Shown here piece by piece: positions 28,930 to 36,962 of a stretch of 64,000 nt of DNA (positions within the stretch are counted from its first letter, which is position 1; every line of letters starts with the position of its first letter). The notes beneath the pieces are model-generated. The model had not been told where the DNA came from. It saw only the letters and a program-made list of their open reading frames with translations, and ran no database searches. Origin of the DNA: CAVVST01 sp963750995 (GTDB lineage: Bacteria > Acidobacteriota > Vicinamibacteria > Vicinamibacterales > UBA2999); NCBI GenBank assembly GCA_963750995.1, contig CAVVST010000005.1, positions 1,302,001 to 1,366,000 of the forward strand. The letters run 5' to 3'. The translations under genes were made by a program, and so were the position numbers.

Positions 28930-30141
28930 TCAGGGGGTCAACGATAGCTGACCGACCGGATCGGTGACCGTCCGAACCAGCCGCAGCTGACGCATGACTG
29001 CCTCTTCCACCATGTCGGTGGAAATCAGGTCCATGCAATTCGGGACGAAGTCGCAGCTCGTCTTGTAGCAGCTGAGACACGCCATATCGGGCACGACCTT
29101 TTCTCCGAACCCGTACAGCTCGATCTCCGCCGCACTCGTGGGGCCAAACAGCACAACGGTTCGTTTGCCCAGAGCCAGGGAGAGATGCATCGCCAGCGTG
29201 TCGCCCGGTGATCACCAGATCACAGTGGCTGACGATCGCGCGCAAAGTGACGAACCGCGTTGTCACATCCCGAATCGAGCAGACGGCACACGCGAAGCGG
29301 CCTTCAGTCGCTCGTGGCGGTCGCGCTCTCCCGGTCCTCCCAGGAGCACGAACTGGACATCGACGCGGCGGGCCAGACTCGCGACCACCTCCACGTAGGC
29401 CTCTTCTCTCCACTGCTTGAGCGGCCAGCGTCCGCCGGCCCCGGTATTCAATCCAATCACCGGTCTCGTCAAGTCCAGCCCAATCGAAGCGAGGTGAGCC
29501 CTGGCGCATGCGCGCTCGTCTTCGCCGAGCTCGAGGACATACCGATGCTGGCATCCGGCAAGTCCGAGAATCTCGGCCATGCGATTCTGGTAGGTCTCCG
29601 ACCCCTGACGTTTGATGTCGTCGAAAGTCCCGGCCTCCAGCCAGCGTCTTGCCGGCTCATTCGTCGGCTGCACGTACCCCTGCTCAGCCAGCACGAATCC
29701 ATCCTTCCGGCTGGATCGTGCGGCAGTCGCCAGCGCGGCGCTGGTCTTCGATGCGTCGAGATTGATCACACGATCGAAGGTCCGCGTCTGGAGGTGCAGC
29801 AGGGCCTCTGGCCCGTACTTCAGCACCTCGGCGACGTACGGATTGCGCTGCAGCAGCGGGACCGATTCTTCACGGGTAATCCACGTAATCGCCGCTCGAG
29901 GGTGGGCCTCGGCGAGCGGAGGCAACAGCGCCGTTGACCGCAGGACATCGCCCATCGCGTCAAGCTTGATGATCAGCAGGCGCTCCGCGACCTGGTCGTA
30001 GCGATCGCACCGGCAGAGCACACCCGTCTGCTTGTGCCAGACACACGGCCGATCGCCGAGAAAGAACTTGCAGTCGAACGCGATCTCGCGGAAACCGGCC
30101 GTCTGGCCCGCGCTCCCGTTGACCTTGAGAAACGAAGCCAT
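28930..30141 (-). pseudogene. Glycosyltransferase family 9 (heptosyltransferase-like), frameshifted
   Basis: Starts at 30141 (MASFLKVNGSAGQTAGFREI), overlapping the hldE stop by one base. An unusual N-terminal cysteine segment (FDCKFFLGDRPCVWHKQTGV, then LCRCDRYD) precedes the GT9 start LLIIKLDAMGDVLRSTALLP. Next come RPVIGLNTGAGGRWPLKQWR and VQFVLLGGPGERDRHERLKA. The frame breaks at about 29265 and again near 29210; the end reads MHLSLALGKRTVVLFGPTSA, the expected C-terminal donor site. Coupling to hldE suggests ADP-heptose as donor. Repaired length about 400 aa. Confidence 0.75.
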
Positions 30142-31607
30142 TAGGAAACCGCGGCCGCCGCCGATCGCGCGTCGGCAATCAAGCCGGTGGTGGAGATCCC
30201 GGGAATCCGGTTGACGATGTGAACGGTCCCACCGCCGTGCCTGACCGTGGCGCTCTCGATGCAATCCTCTCCATACTCGGCGCTGTTGACGTGGACGTCC
30301 GGGTTCAGCTCCTTCAGGAACGCGATCGGATTCGGCTCATCAAAGATGTGGACGTAATCGACCATCCGCAGCGCCAGCAGCATCTCTGCCCGGCGCCGCT
30401 CCGTCACGATCGGGCGATTGGGTCCTTTGTACGATCTCACCGACGAGTCGCTGTTGAGTCCCACAATCAGCACGTCTCCCCGCTGGCGAGCTTCATTCAG
30501 CAGATAGAGGTGCCCGTTGTGGAGGAGGTCGAATGATCCGTTGGTGGTGACAATCCGTTTGCCCTTGGCCCGCAGTGTCGCCGCCAGCTGGGAGAGGGCC
30601 AGCCGAGGGACGAGTCGGAGGGCGTCGGTGTCCTGCAGGATCTCCTCGGGGGTCACGGTCGCAGTCCCGAACTTGCCGACGACGACGCTGGCGGCGCGGT
30701 TGGCCAAACCCACGGCCGTCTCGTGATCGGCGCCAGACGCGCGCGCCAGGGCAAACGCCGCCACTACGGTGTCGCCAGCGCCGCTGACGTCGAACACTTC
30801 CCGCGCAAGGGTGGGCATCGAGAACTGGCTGTGGCTGCTTCTGTCATGGAACAGGATGCCGTGCGCACCGAGCGTCAGCACGACATTGGTGCCCAGCTCC
30901 GAGGCCAGCGCGCGCGCCACGGTCCCGACTGCCTCCTGCGAGGGTTCGGCATCGGGCAGGCGCAACAACGCCCGTGACTCCTTCCAGTTGGGGGTGAGGT
31001 AATCACAACCCTTGTAGAAGTCCCGATGCTGCGGGCGAGGGTCCACCACGACTTCGAGATTGAGGTCGTGTGCGCGTTTGATGATCGCCTGCGAGATGGA
31101 TTGCGACAGGAAGCCCTTGGCGTAATCGGAGACCACCACGATATCGCACCCGCTCACGCAGGCCTCGAACCGCTTGAGAATCTCCGCCTCGAGCGCCGGG
31201 CTCGGTGTCTGAATGTCCTCGTAGTCGAGCCGGACAATCTGCTGATGCTGGCCGACCACACGCGTCTTGCGAAGAGTGGCCAGCCCGTGATCGACGCCTT
31301 GGAGATCGACGCCGGCGTCCCGCGCACATCGACTCAGGGTGCGTCCCCCCTCGTCGTTGCCGACCAGCGCAATCAGCGTGGCGTGTCCCCCCAGTGACAC
31401 GATGTTCGCGGCAGTGTTGGCGGCGCCGCCCAGCACGTGTCGGGAGGCGTCGACCTTCAGCACCGGGACGGGCGCTTCAGGGGAGATCCGGCTGCAATCG
31501 CCGACCAGGTACTCGTCGAGGATGGCGTCGCCGACGACCAGCACGCGGCGATGCGTGAAGTCGGAAACGTACTCCGCCAGGGGATCTGTGGTCTCGTTGA
31601 GCGTCAT
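30141..31607 (-). CDS. hldE: Bifunctional heptose-7-P kinase / heptose-1-P adenylyltransferase
   Basis: 488 aa from ATG 31607. The N-terminal ribokinase-fold kinase has VLVVGDAILDEYLVGDCSRI, VLGGAANTAANIVSLGGHAT and the catalytic loop VFDVSGAGDTVVAAFALARA. The C-terminal adenylyltransferase carries TNGSFDLLHNGHLYLLNEAR (HxGH motif) and GLNSDSSVRSYKGPNRPI. It makes ADP-heptose with GmhA, encoded divergently at 31.9 kb; the phosphatase GmhB and epimerase HldD are not in the window. The GT9 gene immediately downstream is a likely user of the product. Confidence 0.94.
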   Translation of the reverse strand: MTLNETTDPLAEYVSDFTHRRVLVVGDAILDEYLVGDCSRISPEAPVPVLKVDASRHVLGGAANTAANIVSLGGHATLIALVGNDEGGRTLSRCARDAGVDLQGVDHGLATLRKTRVVGQHQQIVRLDYEDIQTPSPALEAEILKRFEACVSGCDIVVVSDYAKGFLSQSISQAIIKRAHDLNLEVVVDPRPQHRDFYKGCDYLTPNWKESRALLRLPDAEPSQEAVGTVARALASELGTNVVLTLGAHGILFHDRSSHSQFSMPTLAREVFDVSGAGDTVVAAFALARASGADHETAVGLANRAASVVVGKFGTATVTPEEILQDTDALRLVPRLALSQLAATLRAKGKRIVTTNGSFDLLHNGHLYLLNEARQRGDVLIVGLNSDSSVRSYKGPNRPIVTERRRAEMLLALRMVDYVHIFDEPNPIAFLKELNPDVHVNSAEYGEDCIESATVRHGGGTVHIVNRIPGISTTGLIADARSAAAAVS

Positions 31608-31886
31608 GGGAATCTCTGGGCGCTCTGTCACGCGCCGCGAGGGTCAGCCCCGCACCGAGAGTAATGAGGCAAAGGTCGCTCCGAATTGCCGCCGACCCCA
31701 TGGATCCCTACAACCTGTTGAATTGACTGTTGTTAACCGATACATGAACATCGGTGGCCGCCGGCAGGGAGGCAAAGTTTTGATGTGGGTAGACTTAAGG
31801 TCGTCTAGACACGGACTGTGTCGGCGATTTCATCAGCGGACTGCCCGGTCGGTGCAGTCGCAATAACCAAACATAAGGATTCAAAG
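31608..31886. other. Divergent intergenic region between hldE and gmhA
   Basis: 279 bases that must hold both promoters. Contains a weak sigma-54-like element on the minus strand (31669-31683, CGGAGCGACCTTTGC) facing hldE, and a small inverted repeat GACAC-N5-GTGTC at 31808-31822, 65 bases before the gmhA start. AAGGA lies about 10 bases before ATG 31887. Confidence 0.4.
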
Positions 31887-32468
31887 ATGTCACTTGACCC
31901 GGTTGCCACACTCCAGGCCATTTTCGACGACACCGCCGCGGCGCATCGGCGGTTTGCCGGACAGGGCCTGGAACGCATCGCGGCCGCCGCCGCCGCTGTC
32001 AGCAGGGCGGTCACGACTGGCCGGAAAGTTCTGGCATTCGGAAACGGCGGGAGCGCCTCGGATGCAGAGCATCTGGTGGCTGAACTGGTGGGACGGTTCG
32101 AAGGCGAGCGCCAGGCACTGGCCGGCGTGGCTCTAACGGCGAATTCGTCGGTCGTCACCGCCATCGGCAACGATTACGGCTATGAGCAGGTGTTCACCCG
32201 CCAGATTGAAGCGTTGGGTCGCGAAGGCGATGTGGCGTTCGGCATCTCCACGAGCGGCCGTTCGCCAAACGTCCTGGCGGCGCTCGTGGCGGCACAGGCG
32301 CGAGGCATGACCACGATTGCGTTGACGGGGCGGGATGGGGGGCCGATCGGCGCGCAGGCCGATATTCACCTGAATGTGGCGGAAGCTTCTACCCCGCGAG
32401 TGCAGGAAGTGCATCGAACGGCGATACACGCAATGTGTACCCTCGTCGAGCAAAGCCTCAAGTCGTAA
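31887..32468 (+). CDS. gmhA: Sedoheptulose-7-phosphate isomerase (SIS domain)
   Basis: 193 aa from ATG 31887 with an AAGGA ribosome site. The SIS-domain signature FGNGGSASDAEHLVAELVGR matches GmhA; also TAIGNDYGYEQVFTRQIEAL, FGISTSGRSPNVLAALVAA and the catalytic-type EVHRTAIHAMCTLVEQSL. It converts sedoheptulose-7-P to heptose-7-P, first step of ADP-heptose synthesis. Divergent from hldE and followed by the GSU2086-like gene. Confidence 0.93.
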   Translation: MSLDPVATLQAIFDDTAAAHRRFAGQGLERIAAAAAAVSRAVTTGRKVLAFGNGGSASDAEHLVAELVGRFEGERQALAGVALTANSSVVTAIGNDYGYEQVFTRQIEALGREGDVAFGISTSGRSPNVLAALVAAQARGMTTIALTGRDGGPIGAQADIHLNVAEASTPRVQEVHRTAIHAMCTLVEQSLKS

Positions 32469-32511
32469 CATTCTCCGCACTACCTAACGATCAGAGAAAA
32501 CGAGTGCAATC

Positions 32512-33498
32512 GTGACACGGTTTTCGTACGAAGAATTCGACCTCTCGGACGTCAAGACCTATCCACTGGATGCCCGACGAAACAAGGCGCGGGCCGAGGA
32601 TTTCGCCGGGTCGCTGTCCTCGCTGGGCGGCATCGGTGCCTTCATCGACGCGCTGCCGAATATTCTCGCCGCCGCCGACTTCAAAGCGGTGATTGCTGCC
32701 CTCATCGAGGCCAAAAAGGCGGACGGCGGAATCCTGTGGGGACTGGGTGCACACGTCATCAAGACGGGGCTGGGGCCGGTGCTCATCGAGCTGATGGAGC
32801 GCGGGTTCGTTTCGGCGCTCGCCACCAACGGCGCGGCCGTCATTCACGATGTCGAGATTGCCCTGATAGGAGCGACCTCCGAGGACGTGGACGCTTCGCT
32901 CGGCCCAGGGCGCTTCGGAATGGCGGAAGAAACCGGACGCGTACTCAATGAAGCCATCAATGCCGGGGTGGCCGACGGCCTTGGCATCGGCCAATCGGTG
33001 TGCCGCTTCCTCATGTCCAGCCGCCGGCCTTTCGCCAACGCCAGCATCTTCGCCACCGCCGCCCGCCTGGATATCCCGGTGACCGTCCACGTCGCCATGG
33101 GCACCGACATCATCCACATGCATCCGGCGGCCAGCGGTGCGGCCATCGGTGAAGGCAGCCTCCGCGATTTTCGCTGTTTGGTCACCAACGTCGGACGGCT
33201 CCAGAATGGCGTCTACTTGAACTGCGGTTCGGCTGTGGTCCTGCCCGAGGTGTTTCTGAAGGCCATCGCCCTGGCCCGCAATCGCGGAGTCACATTCTCC
33301 AACCTGACGACGGTCAACCTCGATTTCATGAGGATGTACCGGCCGTTGACGAACGTGGTGGCTCGGCCGACGGCGACGTCAGGCAAAGGATATTCGCTCG
33401 TCGGCCATCACGAGATCATGATTCCGCTGCTGGGCGCGGCCCTGATTGATTACGATCAACAGCAGAACGCCCGCCGCCCGGAGCCGGCTTCATCGTAG
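32512..33498 (+). CDS. GSU2086-type, deoxyhypusine-synthase-like protein
   Basis: 328 aa, GTG start 32512. Sequence resembles the Geobacter GSU2086 family, annotated by similarity to deoxyhypusine synthase: GGILWGLGAHVIKTGLGPVL, ALATNGAAVIHDVEIALIGA, VTVHVAMGTDIIHMHPAASG and LNCGSAVVLPEVFLKAIALA. Bacteria lack eIF5A, so a true deoxyhypusine role is unlikely; the NAD-binding fold may serve another reaction. It is found beside heptose genes here, as I recall for Geobacter, implying a role in heptose or LPS metabolism. Function unknown. Confidence 0.8.
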   Translation: MTRFSYEEFDLSDVKTYPLDARRNKARAEDFAGSLSSLGGIGAFIDALPNILAAADFKAVIAALIEAKKADGGILWGLGAHVIKTGLGPVLIELMERGFVSALATNGAAVIHDVEIALIGATSEDVDASLGPGRFGMAEETGRVLNEAINAGVADGLGIGQSVCRFLMSSRRPFANASIFATAARLDIPVTVHVAMGTDIIHMHPAASGAAIGEGSLRDFRCLVTNVGRLQNGVYLNCGSAVVLPEVFLKAIALARNRGVTFSNLTTVNLDFMRMYRPLTNVVARPTATSGKGYSLVGHHEIMIPLLGAALIDYDQQQNARRPEPASS

Positions 33499-33612
33499 CA
33501 ATGCCCCCAGGATGTCCCTGACCGATTGACCGCTCCAGGCCAACGCCGTTGCCAGGACGGCAGCGATGATCAAGGCGACGCCAATCCACCGTTTGAGCGT
33601 TTCTGCGGACAC
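33490..33612 (-). CDS. 40-aa single-span membrane protein
   Basis: Starts at GTG 33612 with GAGGAGG seven or so bases upstream, a near-ideal ribosome site. Translation: MSAETLKRWIGVALIIAAVL followed by ATALAWSGQSVRDILGALLR, i.e. a basic N-terminus, one TM helix (residues 10-26) and a short amphipathic tail. Stop overlaps the 3' end of the deoxyhypusine-synthase-like gene by 9 bases on the opposite strand. No known family recognised. The strong ribosome site plus a clean TM helix support a real small gene. Confidence 0.5.
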   Translation of the reverse strand: MSAETLKRWIGVALIIAAVLATALAWSGQSVRDILGALLR

Positions 33613-33832
33613 GACTCCTCCTCGACTTGGTCACCCGCCCGCCGAACTTCTCGCACCGAAAGGGCGGGCAGGCTCGCACTAAAGTCTCCTCCCGAAGTGA
33701 CTTCCCCGCCGCGGTTTCCGCACGGCAGCCGCCGGACACCCGGGCTGATTGACCGATTTCAGGCCACTTCGCGGTCAAAAGAGCGAGACGCTGTTCTGGA
33801 TGGGTTCTTGCTCGATTGGCGACCTCGCACCA
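33613..33832. other. Exosortase upstream region
   Basis: 220 bases between the small minus-strand gene and the exosortase. A weak -24/-12-like string TGGATGGGTTCTTGC at 33797-33811 would leave only about 10 bases of leader before ATG 33833. Nothing else recognisable. Confidence 0.3.
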
Positions 33833-35419
33833 ATGACGAGATCTGCTCAACGACTAACCACCGCGGCCATCGCTACTGCGGCGTTTGGAATCTGCTACGC
33901 CGGCATCATCGCGTCACTGGTCGACACCTGGTCGACCCACTACCTGTACTCCTACGGCTTCGCGGTACCCCTCATCGCAGCCTATATCGTCTGGACCAGG
34001 TCGCACGAGAGGCCCGTCATCGCGGACGCGCCGGACTATGCCTTTGGGGTCCCCGTCACGCTCGCCGGCGTCGCCATGCTGGTGATCGGACGGCTTGGCA
34101 CGCTCACCGGGGTCGAGCAGACCTCGCTGGTCGTCACGCTCACCGGCGTGCTTCTGCTCCTGTTCGGGCGCGACATCATCAGGTACTACTGGTTTGCGAT
34201 CGCCTACCTCCTCTTGATGATTCCGATCTGGGACGTGCCGATCGGTCATCTGCAGGATCCCAGTCGGATACTATCAACGAAAATCGCCGCCAACCTGCTC
34301 GATTTCACCGGCGTGCCCGTACTCAGACAGGGAACCGATATCATCCTGCCGACTCACACGCTGTCGGTTCTGCTTGAATGCAGCGGCGTGAATCAGCTGA
34401 TCGCGGTCACCGCGATGGTGCTGCCTGCCGCCTACCTGTGGCTCAACTCCGTCACCCGTCGCGTCGCGATCGTCATTCTGGCAGTGGGTATCGCTTACCT
34501 GGGTAACGGTTTCCGGATTGCGCTGATCGGGTGGCTCGCGGTCAATGGTCTTGGAGACGGTGACATCAATGGCACGGGGCTGGTCCATCTGCTTCAGGGC
34601 CTCGGTGTATCTGCCCTCGGATATCTCGCGATCGGGGGATGCTTCGCGCTGCTCTCGACATCGAACCCGGTTGCCGGTCGCCAACCCGACGGCGACACTG
34701 GGGCCGCGTCGTCGGCCGTGTCCTCGCCTTTGACGACGCGGCGCGTCTGGTTGGATCTGGCGATTCTCATCGTCCTGCTGGGAGCAGGCAGCCCACAATT
34801 GTCGGCACGGCAGCTCGACGTCCACTTAAGGGAAGACCTGGGCGCGCTCGAGAACCAGATCGGCGACTGGACAATAGAGATCGACCCGCCGTCGATGGCG
34901 GTCCGGCTCCCGAGTATTGATGACGATCTGGTGAATGTGGGCAGGTATCCGAGTCCGACCGGCGAGCGCCGGTTCATCGCCGTCGACGAGGAGCTGGTGC
35001 GTGTGTATCGGAACTCCGCCGGCAACCGGGTACGACTCTACATCGGGTACTACCACCGTCAGGAGGATGGCAAGGAACTGACCAGCGACGCCGGCGCCGC
35101 TCTTGCCATCGCCGCCTCGCCTGTCACTGTCACGACGGAACCGCGGCCGCTCGAACTCAACGAGGTCGTTCGGGCAACGGCTGGAACACGGCGTGGGGTC
35201 CTTTTTTGGTACGACGTCAACGGCCGCATCGTCGGCGACTTCTATCGCCTGAAGAGCTACACGATCTGGGACGCGGTGACGCGAGGGAGAACCAACGGTG
35301 CGGTGGTGATGATCGCGTGGGACGACGTTGCAAGCGTCCACTCGGAGACCGCGCGAGAGGATGCGATCAAGTTCGCTCAGGCACTTTTACCCGTGCTGCG
35401 ACGACACCTGCCTGTATAG
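33833..35419 (+). CDS. Exosortase fused to EpsI domain
   Basis: 528 aa from ATG 33833. The N-terminal two-thirds are membrane-embedded, about eight segments, with the exosortase triad: Cys183 in LECSGVNQLIAV, Arg228 in YLGNGFRIALIGW and His252 in GTGLVHLLQG. Exosortases cleave and anchor PEP-CTERM-type proteins at the inner membrane. From about residue 300 a soluble EpsI-type domain follows (GALENQIGDWTIEI, VRLYIGYYHRQEDGKEL). No protein in this window ends in a recognisable PEP-CTERM signal, so substrates lie elsewhere or carry a variant signal. EPS genes around it match known exosortase loci. Confidence 0.9.
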   Translation: MTRSAQRLTTAAIATAAFGICYAGIIASLVDTWSTHYLYSYGFAVPLIAAYIVWTRSHERPVIADAPDYAFGVPVTLAGVAMLVIGRLGTLTGVEQTSLVVTLTGVLLLLFGRDIIRYYWFAIAYLLLMIPIWDVPIGHLQDPSRILSTKIAANLLDFTGVPVLRQGTDIILPTHTLSVLLECSGVNQLIAVTAMVLPAAYLWLNSVTRRVAIVILAVGIAYLGNGFRIALIGWLAVNGLGDGDINGTGLVHLLQGLGVSALGYLAIGGCFALLSTSNPVAGRQPDGDTGAASSAVSSPLTTRRVWLDLAILIVLLGAGSPQLSARQLDVHLREDLGALENQIGDWTIEIDPPSMAVRLPSIDDDLVNVGRYPSPTGERRFIAVDEELVRVYRNSAGNRVRLYIGYYHRQEDGKELTSDAGAALAIAASPVTVTTEPRPLELNEVVRATAGTRRGVLFWYDVNGRIVGDFYRLKSYTIWDAVTRGRTNGAVVMIAWDDVASVHSETAREDAIKFAQALLPVLRRHLPV

Positions 35420-35507
35420 GCGGCGACGGCCATCGCGAGCTCAATCGCCCGCAGGTTCCCTCTTGTTTCATCAATCCATCCCGCGGTATTCCGACACCCC
35501 GAGGTCG

Positions 35508-36722
35508 GTGGCGACGTTGGATGCCGGCGCTGCCCGAGTCGCAGCGCCGACAGCACGAATCGCTGCAGTGGACGCGTACCGCGGTCTCGTGATGCTGCTC
35601 ATGCTCGCGGAAGTGCTACGCTCCTGCGCTGTCGCCGAATCGCTGCCCGGATCGGTCTTGTGGACGACCATTTGCCAACAGCAGACGCATTCGGCGTGGG
35701 TCGGCGCATCTCTGCACGACCTCATCCAACCGAGCTTTTACTTCCTGGTTGGCATCGGGCTGTTCTTCTCGATGCGGCGGCGGCTCTCGTCGGGCGCGAC
35801 TCCGGGCGTGATCACCGCACATGTCGCGATGCGGTCGGCCATCCTCGTCGTCCTCGGCATGCTGCTCGTGTCACTCCACCCCAGGCAATGGCGGTGGTGG
35901 TTTGACGACACACTTACGCAGATCGGGTTTGCCTACCCGTTCCTCTACATGATTGCGCGGCGTCCGAAGCGGGACTGGTGGATCGCTCTGGTCGCGATCC
36001 TGATCGGCTACTGGCTCTGGTTTGCTGTCGCTCCGTTGCCGTCAGCGGATTTTGACTACTCGGCTGTCTCCGTTCCGCCTGGATGGATAGAGGCGCACGG
36101 GCTGACTGGCTTCGCGGCACACTGGCAGATCGGGACGAATCCCGCCGCCGTGTTCGACCGCTGGTTCGTGAACCTGTTTCCAGTCGACGACCCGTTCGTC
36201 GGCGAATTGAATGGGCTCACAACGCTCAACTTCATCCCGACCATCGCGACGATGATTCTCGGCCTGTTCGCGGCCAGTGCGCTGGGAAGGACGCTCTCGC
36301 CAGGTTCGCGGATCCGTCATTTCTTGACCGTCGGAACTCTTGTCGCTCTCCTCGGGTGGGTGCTCGGCGCGCTCGGCGTGTGTCCGGTGGTGAAGCCGAT
36401 CTGGACGCCGAGCTGGGTGTTGTTCAGCGGCGGGCTGTGCTACTTACTGCTCGCGGTATTCTACGCGGCTTTCGATGTCGCCGCGCTCGCGCGAGTCGCA
36501 CTGCCGCTGAGGGTGATCGGTACGAATTCAATCGTCGCCTACGCGATGTCGCACGTCTATCCGGCATTTAGCTTCAACGCCCTACGACACGTTTTTGGGG
36601 CGCGTGTATTTGAAGCACTGGGGACGGCGTACCAACCAGCGTTGTACGGGTGCGCCGTCCTCGCGGCCTACTGGCTCATGCTCTACGTGCTCTACCGGCG
36701 GCACATCTTTGTGCGCGTCTAA
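35508..36722 (+). CDS. HGSNAT/DUF5009-like membrane acyltransferase
   Basis: About 404 aa; GTG 35508 is a guess, TTG 35463 is an alternative, and the open frame extends back into the exosortase gene. It opens with VDAYRGLVMLLMLAEVLRSC (the DxxRG motif of this superfamily) and HDLIQPSFYFLVGIGLFFSM, followed by about nine more TM segments. LRVIGTNSIVAYAMSHVYP near the end is also family-typical. Related to heparan-alpha-glucosaminide N-acetyltransferase and NagX; would acetylate a sugar across the membrane using cytoplasmic acetyl-CoA. Placed next to the exosortase, it may acylate the EPS. Confidence 0.8.
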   Translation: MATLDAGAARVAAPTARIAAVDAYRGLVMLLMLAEVLRSCAVAESLPGSVLWTTICQQQTHSAWVGASLHDLIQPSFYFLVGIGLFFSMRRRLSSGATPGVITAHVAMRSAILVVLGMLLVSLHPRQWRWWFDDTLTQIGFAYPFLYMIARRPKRDWWIALVAILIGYWLWFAVAPLPSADFDYSAVSVPPGWIEAHGLTGFAAHWQIGTNPAAVFDRWFVNLFPVDDPFVGELNGLTTLNFIPTIATMILGLFAASALGRTLSPGSRIRHFLTVGTLVALLGWVLGALGVCPVVKPIWTPSWVLFSGGLCYLLLAVFYAAFDVAALARVALPLRVIGTNSIVAYAMSHVYPAFSFNALRHVFGARVFEALGTAYQPALYGCAVLAAYWLMLYVLYRRHIFVRV

Positions 36723-36885
36723 TGGCCGAGCGTCAGTCCCGGACCGTCACTATGGCCATGGGCGTACGCAGAATGTGTACGGCCAGGGTTGACCAGCAGT
36801 GGTCTGAATATCCCCGTTCCGGAAGACTTCAGTCGGCAGGTTGGCCGAGCCGCACGGCGGCAATGTCACGAACACCCCTTCTTTA

Positions 36886-36909
36886 CGAGAATCGTCCACG
36901 ATTTTCTCG
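36886..36909. repeat. Inverted repeat upstream of the giant surface-protein gene
   Basis: Arms CGAGAATCGT and ACGATTTTCTCG (2-base bulge) with a CC loop, ending exactly at the -24 of the sigma-54-like element at 36908. Could be an operator or an upstream hairpin. Confidence 0.35.
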
Positions 36910-36922
36910 GAAGGGTTATTGC
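36908..36922 (+). promoter_or_regulatory. Candidate sigma-54 promoter of the surface-protein gene
   Basis: CGGAAGGGTTATTGC has GG-N10-GC spacing and a perfect TTGC; the -24 block is weak. Predicted start about 36934, 29 bases before ATG 36963. Confidence 0.3.
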
Positions 36923-36962
36923 TTTACGCGGTCTTTGTCCCATACCGTTCCCCACTGCTCCG

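Noticed and set aside
29138..29937. Plus-strand frames opposite the GT9 gene
   Set aside because: The minus strand carries GT9 motifs in order; plus frames show none.
33797..33811. TGGATGGGTTCTTGC as a sigma-54 promoter for the exosortase
   Set aside because: Would leave about 10 bases of leader and has three mismatches at -24; kept only as a note.
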